Assembly: GCA_037176845.1 (NCBI GenBank)
Contig: JAYKXP010000066.1
Coordinates: forward strand, 1-64,000
Reading direction: 5' to 3'
DNA length: 64,000 bases
From: Paramarasmius palmivorus
Lineage: Eukaryota; Basidiomycota; Agaricomycetes; Agaricales; Marasmiaceae
In this document: positions 56,122-64,000 of the stretch, one piece after another
Layout: every line of letters begins with the position of its first letter
Numbering within the stretch: position 1 is the stretch's first letter
Translations under genes and position numbers: made by a program
Notes under the pieces: model-generated
Database searches by the model: none
What the model saw: the letters and a program-made list of their open reading frames with translations, nothing else
What the model was told of the DNA's origin: nothing

Positions 56122-58519
56122 TTAGGTCTCGTCCGCTGTGACGCACCTAACCAACAGCGGACACTGCACACCTTTCTCCAGTTCTCCTTCAAGGGTCGGG
56201 ATCATTACTCCTGCTGCTTCCCGACGAATTCGGCTGGATTCTGCCGTAGCAGAGAACTCGAAATTGCTTATCAGCTCAACGAGGAATGCCTGCATTTCCA
56301 GGATGCTGCCATGTTTCTTTTGGTTAGTTCGTCGTCTTGATTAGATTTGATTAAACATACGCAAATCTCCAGCCAATGCATCCACGGTGACCGCCAGCGA
56401 ATGTGGCCCTTGGGTAAAGATAAGCACGGAACCGCAGCTTTCAAGTTTCGACTGAGCTTCACTTACAAATTGGCGTATACTCCGACCGAGGATCCGGAAT
56501 TAGTACTTGTCGAGTTGAGCCATCGGTCTGGATTGAATTCCTGGGCGTCTTCGCCAAACACGTTCTTATTCCTGTCGTAGAGATAAATAGGATCTCAGAC
56601 TCCAAGAGTGCTAACCGCACCTATTGTAGCCATTTATCGAAATCACTACCTTCTGACCTTTGTGGATTGGAACCTCGTTGATATATTTTCCATCGGATGT
56701 GACTATGGGCTCGCTGAGAGGAATCACGTCGTCTTCGTTGGCCACTCGTTGAATTTGTGGTATGACGGGACTATAGCGGAGTGATTCCTAAAAGTGGTAT
56801 GTCCATATCACTACGTTGGACTGGTCACTCTCATGATAAACAACTTACCTTGAGCACCGCATTCAGGTATGGTAATGTGTCGAAATCTTCAGCTACAAAG
56901 GTCCCGGTGGTGTTTCCATTAGCCGCCAGCTCGCGTTTCTTAGCGAGTATCTCTTCCCTGAGCCGGTTTTGGATTTCGGGACGCCGACTTAGCTCAACCA
57001 AAGTCCAAGAAATGGAATTTGCTGGAGGTGTGGGATGAGGTCAAAATTCTGGGACTTTGTTGTAAGAAACGTACATGTAGTCTCATGTCCTGCCGTGAAT
57101 ATCGTGCTGTTGCGTTATTCATGATCAGAGAAAGTAGCTTGCAGTTTGACTTGCGATACTCACGTCATCTGAGAAAGCAGCTCCTCATCCGAAAGCCTGT
57201 GTTTTTCGTTTTCTGACAAGTTGGCTTTCACTGTAGAAACGACAAGGATCAAAATTAGTAGTTTGTGAAAGGGTACATGAATACTCACCTAGAAGAGACA
57301 TAACATCTTTATTGCCTTTGCCTTGGTCGATATCTCCTGCTTTCTCTTTGAGAAGCTGTCTTGCAACGTCTCTTGAGACATCTCTTATTAGACGAATACG
57401 TTTAGCCCGATCATTATTTGAACGATGTAACATGAATTCGAGGAGCTTGAAGGGTAGTAATGTAGGCAGAGCCATAGAGACCAAAGCTGCTTTGGTAGGT
57501 GAAGCAAATGCATCGGCGCTACAGAAAAGTCAGATATACATCCATGAACCAACGAATAAGAGAAATTCAACACGTACAACAGGTTATTGTAGGCGGCAGC
57601 GAGACGATTGTCAGCATTCTCCATTGCGCCGAAGTGGTAGTCAAATCCAGCTGTGGAATCTTTCATTAACCAAGTCAATGCACTCAAGAACGGTAACGCA
57701 CCATGTCCGATAGCATCCAAAGTTGCCCGAGAGACGTATTTCGAGATGTTAAAAACTTTTGATTCACTGTCGGATTGGACAATAGAGTCTTTCATCGCGT
57801 TGGTGAGCTAAAAGAAAGTGAACAGCTGAAGGCAACGGAAGGAAATTTGGACGAACAGCAACGGCGGCAGACGAAAATATTGGGACCAGTTCTCGAGACG
57901 CTGGGGCACCGAAGCTTGGTTGCATGACTCTCCGCTGTCTCCGATGGTCATCACCTGTTACTGCAGTTATACCTGGGCCTGTGACACAAAATAATGAACA
58001 AGAGCGCTCGAACATGGACTCGATATAATTACCGCTCAAGAGGGCTGTACGCTGCCTCAGTTCCACGGTCCTTTCCCATCGGTAGTTCGGCGCATGAAGG
58101 ATGTGTTGAATTGCTTTCGGGTCCGCGACGAACAGGCGTTCGTCCTGTAGACGAATCATGAGCAACCATGTTCGTCGAGGAAAAAGGAAATCTCACTCCG
58201 AATGTTCCTCCGTATCGCACGATTCCGCCATAAAGTGACTGCCATTTAAAGTCCGCCTATTTCGTTTAATCAGAAGACAGTGATGACTCCGCGGCGTGAT
58301 CACCTACCTCTCCTGCTTGTGGTTGTAAAAGTTCTTCGAGATTTCCTGCCAAATAATCAGATTGCCACAAAAGGATAAAGCAATATACATAGACAACTAA
58401 CCTACGAGCCACGACTTGCTTTTTGGCCCACGAATTCTGGAGATTGGTGATTTGCGCCTGGAGCGCCAGTAAAGAAACAATGCAGCTGCAAGTATGAGAA
58501 GTTTTGTTCCGGTCTCCAT
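56122..58519 (-). CDS. Cytochrome P450 monooxygenase
   Basis: Many-exon P450. Start Met 58,519 (METGTKLLILAAALFLYW) gives an N-terminal membrane anchor. Landmarks in order are GPGITAVTGDDHRRQRRVMQ (helix C region), IFTAGHETT (helix I, with the AGxxT oxygen-activation motif), NAVLKESLRYSP (helix K ExxR), FNPDRWL (PERF region) and FAGGHRGCIGWRFA (haem loop; Cys is the haem ligand). The C-terminus is LEMQAFLVELISNFEFS, with stop at 56,122-56,124. Haem-loop and helix-I introns were checked by hand and keep phase. ER-anchored; uses a P450 reductase. The substrate is unknown; the type resembles large basidiomycete P450 clans used for xenobiotics or secondary metabolites. No adjacent biosynthetic cluster is apparent. 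Confidence 0.88.
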
Positions 58520-59543
58520 TGTGTGGGGGTTGGTTATGAGAACCAGAAGAGAACCAGCCTGGGTTTTATCTCTAGTTCTCATAACGCAACGGTAGCGGAC
58601 TGCCTTCCCGCAGCCTACATATGACTCGAAGAATTCCCCAATCAGATCACCCGGCGAAAGCAAAATCCCATATCAATCTTCTCATGCCCGACGTAATACA
58701 CATTCACGACGTCTCTGCGTAAACCCTTCTATCATTCCGTGGTATTTACCGTTACACAGGCAAAAGGGTGGATGTCTCGTCCTGTGTCTCTTGCGGTCCA
58801 GTGCCAGTGCGTTAGAGTCCGCCATCGTTATTTTCAGGACAGCGGATTATCATCTGTCATGTCTATTATGGGCAGCAATGAGCATACTTTATTACGAATG
58901 AAGTCAATAGAAGACGATACCTGACATGATGACTATCATCCTGAGTTCTCCATGTATCCTGTAGTCAAATAGGAGTAGGCTTGAGGCCTGAGCAAGCGCA
59001 GGTAGTGGTGTCACTGTGAGAACATGGAGTTTGCGTTCGCTACAGTGCTGGAACGACTTGGCCTGCCCTAAACCCAATACCGATGATACCACGTGACGCG
59101 CGAATCTTCAAGTTGACGGTTATTGGAATTTGGACGTTCACCTGTGGACGCAATTTGAACATCCATCCTTGTTTTTGCTCATACATATCTCGAGGTATGC
59201 GCACTTGTACCTTTGTCAACCCCAGACTGAATGACACTACTTTTTCTCACCATAGGAATTCGCCCTTTTATCAACGAAATTCAATGGAATGCCAGTCTTC
59301 ACTAGGCTAAGGCTGCATTTTCGACTCGGAAACTTATAGAGGACATCGTAAGGAGCTTCAACTTCGATTGTGAATTATTCATCATAATGTTTACAGGAAA
59401 TCCTCAAGTCGCAGTACAGAAATGAGTGTAGTACAGGATATCCTTTGCATGTCGAAATCACTATGTAAGTTTTCTTGCCGTCTGAGATTTTGGATTACTG
59501 ACCTACCATAGAGAAATACTTTGCAGTACGCAAGCCAGAGCGA
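58520..59543. other. Intergenic
   Basis: Upstream region of the P450 and downstream region of the MBL gene. Short frames only. Confidence 0.5.
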
Positions 59544-60470
59544 TCACAATGACTCAATCGTTTTCGGCCAAAACGCCTTATCCTTGTTCTCCCTGAACCA
59601 TGCCTCATCATGCGCAATGATTATCTTCGTTCGCTCTTCTTCCAAAAACTTTTTCATACGTCTCAAGTGTTCCTCCGACGCCTCTCTATCCAAATGTGCG
59701 CATCCTCCTGGAAACGTACCGCCCACAACTCCATGTGCAATCCTCGATTCACCCGTGATTAGGTTCCAGTGATGTGCGCTATCACCTCCGAGGAACAACC
59801 ATCCTCCAGTGGCCGACGTGCGTGCGAGGACATTGACATGTCCTGGGAGATGCCCTGCTGCATCAATGATGTACAAACTTCCGTCTTCATAAAAGTCATA
59901 CGCCTTCTTAAACGGACCTACTTCCTTCCATCCGTCATCCAAAAACATCGTTCTCCCTTCCGGCAACAAATCGCTCGCAAATTCTGCTTTCGGATCTTCC
60001 GGGTATCCAGGATTAAGCAGCTTCTTCGTCTCACCTCCTACCACAAACGTACTCTTATCGAACAGCTTCGGATCACCAATGTGATCGAAATGCGCGTGTG
60101 TCAGACACACATAATCGATATCTGAAGGTTCCAAACCGCCTTTGCGAAGGGAGTCCACGACGTCCAATGGAACATTCACGCGGTCCGCGTGTTTAAGTCT
60201 GTTGGCAGGGACAGGGTCGTTCTCTCCGTCTTTGCGTAGTCCTAGGTCAACAACCATCTTTTTGGACGATGCAGAGTGTTGGATGAGAAAGGATAGGGAA
60301 GGTGTGGTAAGGACATCGGAAGGTGAAGCATTGTCAATGAAGATGAAGAGTTTGAGGTCGAGGAATCCGGCTTGGAGAGCGGAGACGGTACAATAGGCTT
60401 GGTTGGATGTGGGTTGGGGGAGCGTCATTGTTACTGCAGGAGAAAGTGCTGCAGTGCTTTTAAGACTCAA
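59544..60470 (-). CDS. Metallo-beta-lactamase-fold hydrolase (308 aa)
   Basis: Single-exon gene. The metal-binding motif is LTHAHFDHIGD (HxHxDH), followed by the later His in AAGHLPGHVNV and Asp in FLGGDSAHHW, with IIIAHDEAWF as the final His. The set and spacing fit the MBL superfamily branch with lactonase-like enzymes (two-metal hydrolases). No signal peptide is evident, so it is probably cytosolic. Start is either Met 60,470 or the second Met at 60,428 (MTLPQPTS), which fits related proteins better. The substrate is unknown; lactone or ester hydrolysis is the most common role in the branch. Confidence 0.84.
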   Translation of the reverse strand: MSLKSTAALSPAVTMTLPQPTSNQAYCTVSALQAGFLDLKLFIFIDNASPSDVLTTPSLSFLIQHSASSKKMVVDLGLRKDGENDPVPANRLKHADRVNVPLDVVDSLRKGGLEPSDIDYVCLTHAHFDHIGDPKLFDKSTFVVGGETKKLLNPGYPEDPKAEFASDLLPEGRTMFLDDGWKEVGPFKKAYDFYEDGSLYIIDAAGHLPGHVNVLARTSATGGWLFLGGDSAHHWNLITGESRIAHGVVGGTFPGGCAHLDREASEEHLRRMKKFLEEERTKIIIAHDEAWFRENKDKAFWPKTIESL

Positions 60471-61624
60471 GGGTGAGAAGAAGGAAGACGTGGGGTGAGA
60501 AACGCCAGTCCAGCTGATATACTTTATTCTAATGACATTCTCACATCTCCGTCATAGCTAGTCGTACGAGTTTACATGCTCGCATCCTTTATCCTTGCTG
60601 CAAGTGCGATCGCGTGTCATTGAATAACGTTGTTCACGGACATTCGAATTCTCTATAAATATGTCTATCACTTTGGGGGGAGACGATATTGTATCGAGAA
60701 GCCTACAGATTGATACGGATTAGACAGGTGTTCGGAGACACTTGACATAATTGTTATGATAACGACCGAAAACGCTGCCTGAACAAGACCAGAAGGTCCG
60801 TATAACCTTTTGACCACAACGGTAGTAGTATGTAGATCACTAGCAATGGTCCGAAAAGATCCTAGGTTTGGTACGAAATGTTGCACCCTGCAGTCTGTTT
60901 CACGAAATCCGGGGCAGCAGAAAGGGCGTTTGAGCCCAATCCTCAACTCGTTGACAAGTCACTGCTTGTAGTTAAGAACCAAAAGTTAACGAGCTGAATT
61001 AAGTATGTCCTTAGAAAAGAGCGGAGTCAAATAGCTGGCAGACCCATATCCTATGGAAACGAGTGCTATGGAGATGGTAGTGGTAGTCGATAGTTCTGCG
61101 AGTAAAATACAAGGCATCGACAGAGAACCTAAACCAGTAAGCTCAGACAAAGGAAAACGCTTTGTAGATGACAAAATGACACACCTGTTCATACAATCCG
61201 AACGGCGAAAACCAAGCTTAATCCGAGTCCCGCAGGGCCTTTACAGTAAATACCAAATCTCCTTCCACCTAGAGAAGACAAAGTGTTGCTTGTCATCTAC
61301 CCGCTATTCCATGCCGACGATTTGTTAGGAGACAAGAAATCCTTTACATATAGCTCACGTCAGAGATGTATTTCCTAGAGTAGAAAACTCAGTATTGAAC
61401 ATGGCTATTTTGGATACGTACCAAGTACCAAGCCAAACCTGAATTCAGCCCGAGATGGTGGGAAGGAGCAAGTCGCGAGCACTGCTCTAGGCACCTCTTC
61501 TCTAACCACTACGACGTCGGGCGCGAGTCAGACGAGGCTGGATTGTAAAGGTGAATTCTCAATTGCAAGTATTCTTGTTAAAAATTCATGATATCCAATA
61601 TCGACCTTACTACATTCAGCAGGA
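60471..61624. other. Intergenic
   Basis: No gene recognised. The last ~20 nt before the next F-box gene resemble an acceptor (ttcag) followed by CAGGA before ATG, the same as before the F-box start at 63,834. Confidence 0.5.
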
Positions 61625-63287
61625 ATGACTCCGAAGACAGCACTATGTAACAGGTGCAATGCATCCATCCCCCATCCGATACCATCAACTCTCCCTGCAC
61701 ATGCTAATCGCTCGGATTACGTTCCGTCGTCAAAGGAAAAGGCAGAAACCCTTCCGTTGATGCAGGAAGAGGAGGTTTTATTGAGGCAATACGAGGAGGA
61801 GGTGTCACGTCTGGAGAAGATTCTCGACACTGTGCGGGGGCACAAGGCCATCCTCAGTCGGCAGGTCAACCAGAAACGGTCTCTCCTTGCACCTGTACGG
61901 AGGATACCAACCGAGATTCTCGATGCTATCTTCACATCCGTCCACGGATCATCAGTTTATTCCCTGACTATACCAAGTCGAAGAAACACCATTCTTTCCC
62001 TTTCCCGCGTCTGTTCTACCTGGCGGCGAACGATCCTATTGCGGCCCGATCTCTGGTCATCTATCTCTCTCCGTGCAGATGATATCAACAAGATAGTCGG
62101 CCAAACATCCACTCGCACCTTCAGCGTGCAGGCTCACATCCGTTGCGCATACGGATCATCGCCCGCGGCAAGTACGATGCACCAGGTAGCCACAGTGCTA
62201 ATGCTCTGCGCATGATCATCCCGGAATTATACAGATGCGAGGAGCTTGTTTTTCATGGGAATTGGATGGTGCTCGCTCAATTCGTGCCGAAAAATCGTAT
62301 ACCTGTCTGTAGCTTCCCTCACCTGCGCTCCTTCACAGCCGATGCTGCCTGTGTTAGGTCGCTGATGGACGGTATCAATTCAGGATATCCAAACCGTCGT
62401 TGGTTTCCGCATGCCCTAGAGAACGCACCGAAACCTTGTCACGGTGGTCGGACCCGCGCTTGCTGCTCCTCAAGATTCTTAGCTACCCTCAACTCACCAC
62501 CATTCACGTACACAGATCAGAATTTAGGCATTTTTCCAATCTTTTGCGACTCTGCCCGAATCTGAAGGAGTTGTCGGTAGACGGCCTTGTACCAGATCGA
62601 TCTGATCTACCGTCAAGTGCCGCTATCGAGCATACCGACTTGCAAAAGCTTACCATAAACAGCTATCCGGAGAGTTTTGCCAAAGTCTTCGAATTTCTCG
62701 AACTGTGCACATTCCCTGCGTTGAGATCCTTCACGTTGAGGGTTTGTCCAGATAATGCACCAGCCTCATCGCTCTCTCCGTCTTTCCTCACCATGGTCCA
62801 AAGCCAAATATCGTTGCAGAGCTTCGAGGTGCACTCTGTGCTTCCCTTCGTGCCCCGAACATGGTGCACGGATGTCCTTCGGGACTGTCCCCATTTGCAG
62901 ACCTTTGCAGTTGAGCTCAACCTCGATCACTTGAGAGATGGAAGTCGCAATCGCGATGAGTGTATGGTGGACCTTATCCAAAGCCTCACAATCACGAACA
63001 ATACACCGGATACTATTTTGGCTCCAAAGCTCACGAAGCTTTGCTTGACTGAGCCAGGAGTTCGCATTTCGTCCAAGGAAGTTCTCGCCTTTTTGGACAT
63101 GGTAGAATCTAGGATTGAAAGGATGGGTGTTGCTAGGTTGGCGGATGCAGAGCTTCGACAATATATGCCATATTCGACGTTGGACATCGATCATGTCACC
63201 GACTGCAGATTCGATCCATCGACTAGGGAGAGAATAACAATGTTGTCTAGGAAGGGAATACATTGTGCCGTTGGAACCATATCTTGA
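61625..63287 (+). pseudogene. F-box protein with several frameshifts
   Basis: N-terminus MTPKTALCNRCNASI has a CxxC pair. A coiled coil follows (LLRQYEEEVSRLEKILDTVR), then the F-box VRRIPTEILDAIFTSV with LSLSRVCSTWRRTILLRPDL. The frame changes near 62,101 (HLQRAGSHPLRIRI continues in another frame) and again at about 62,434 and 62,475. The last ~290 residues are open (KILSYPQLTTIHV, CPNLKELSV, SLTITNNTPD, AFLDMVESRIERMG, LSRKGIHCAVG). The C-terminal half clearly belongs to the same family as the minus-strand F-box array. Probably a pseudogene, though consensus error is possible. Confidence 0.78.
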
Positions 63288-63833
63288 CCTTTACTGTCAT
63301 AGCACACACCATGGTATACTGTGTATTTGTAATTATACCAGGTTCCACAGCATTGAAAGAACAACTTCAACACAGTAGAGGGCATTCGGTCCTGACGGTG
63401 ACGGTGGGAAGGAGGCGAGTACATATTCCCACGTGCACGGGTTTGTCTTCAACCATCGCCACGAAGTGCCTCAGTTGTGGTCTATACAGGTAAACTATCT
63501 ATGAACTCTTCTGTTCAAAGTGCTGAGTCTATACTACACAGGTCATAAATTTCTCAAGCCGAGCTCGAGTCGACAAAGCAGCCTCACTACCACCGGCAGG
63601 CCACTGCCCTCGGGGCCCCGCATACGAATTGGATCCTTGCGCTCAGGGTATTAAAATCCCTGAACGTCTCGACTCCAAAACGCACGTCTAGAAATTGAGT
63701 AAAGCCGGAGTAGTACACCTTGGCCAAGCGGTGAACGTGAAGCAGTTGGATCAGCCACAAATCCTTGCACGTAAGATCTCAACTTGAGCATGCCCACGAA
63801 CTCCTGACTGATATACACGGTAATGCAGCAGGA
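63288..63833. other. Intergenic between two F-box genes
   Basis: Contains likely leader sequence of the next F-box gene. No other feature recognised. Confidence 0.5.
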
Positions 63834-64000
63834 ATGAGCTCAAAGGCACCCACAGTTCACGTAGTATTATGCAATAGATGCGACGCATCTATAGACCTGT
63901 CAGCACCTGCAGCTCTGCCAGTGCATATCAATCGCTCAGATTATGTCCCGTCACTGAAGGAAAAGATAGATGCTGTTGACGCAATAAAGGCAGGGGAGAG
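63834..64000 (+). CDS. F-box-family protein, N-terminal fragment cut by window end
   Basis: ATG at 63,834 opens a frame (VVLCNRCDASIDLS, HINRSDYVPSLKEKIDAVDA) that runs off the window. It aligns with the first ~45 residues of the neighbouring F-box pseudogene, including the CNRC pair and NRSDYVPS. The F-box itself would lie beyond the window. The same direction and a spacing of ~550 nt suggest a tandem pair. Confidence 0.7.
   Translation, partial: MSSKAPTVHVVLCNRCDASIDLSAPAALPVHINRSDYVPSLKEKIDAVDAIKAGE

Overview
The window is nuclear DNA from a filamentous fungus, almost certainly a mushroom-forming basidiomycete (Agaricomycete). The support is a high density of short (about 45-70 nt) GT-AG introns, and gene families typical of that group: expanded F-box proteins, a NACHT NTPase, type B carboxylesterases, a berberine-bridge-like FAD oxidase, a cytochrome P450, a TAP-type alpha/beta hydrolase and a RasGEF relic. 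There are no rRNA genes, no recognisable tRNA, no CRISPR-like arrays and no intact transposon.

Layout. 1-7,000 is gene-poor: a RasGEF domain broken by several frameshifts (about 2.2-3.0 kb) and one conserved but unnamed two-exon gene (3.26-4.52 kb). At 7.0-9.0 kb lies an alpha/beta hydrolase on the minus strand that has lost its N-terminus at a sharp junction near 9,008. From that junction to about 25.2 kb runs the most striking region: five F-box genes alternating with four small secreted proline-rich eight-cysteine proteins, all on the minus strand, built by nested duplication with a higher-order period of about 7.2 kb.

25.8-27.7 kb is a nine-exon secreted FAD-linked oxidase. 28.3-39.2 kb is a defence-like or self/non-self-like neighbourhood: a NACHT NTPase, two paralogous mitochondrial-carrier-like genes, a multi-exon gene interrupted by a fold-back element with telomere-like C-rich repeats, and a 253-residue unknown. 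A paralogue of that unknown and two solo relics of the carrier last exon lie at 43-45 kb. Between them, at 41.8-42.8 kb, is a secreted NucA/NucB-type DNase with a 17-nt microexon.

45.4-50.9 kb holds two tandem type B carboxylesterases. 51.3-56.0 kb has a frameshifted F-box gene, a protease-like gene with one in-frame stop, and a relic of the F-box gene. Then come a P450 (56.1-58.5 kb), a metallo-beta-lactamase-fold hydrolase (59.5-60.5 kb), and at the right edge an F-box pseudogene and the first residues of another F-box gene.

The genes do not form one pathway. The window reads as a fast-evolving accessory region in which duplication, gene conversion and decay shape F-box and small secreted protein families. 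Splice sites and exon phases were checked by hand for most genes listed with exons. Family calls rest on recalled motifs, not on a database search.
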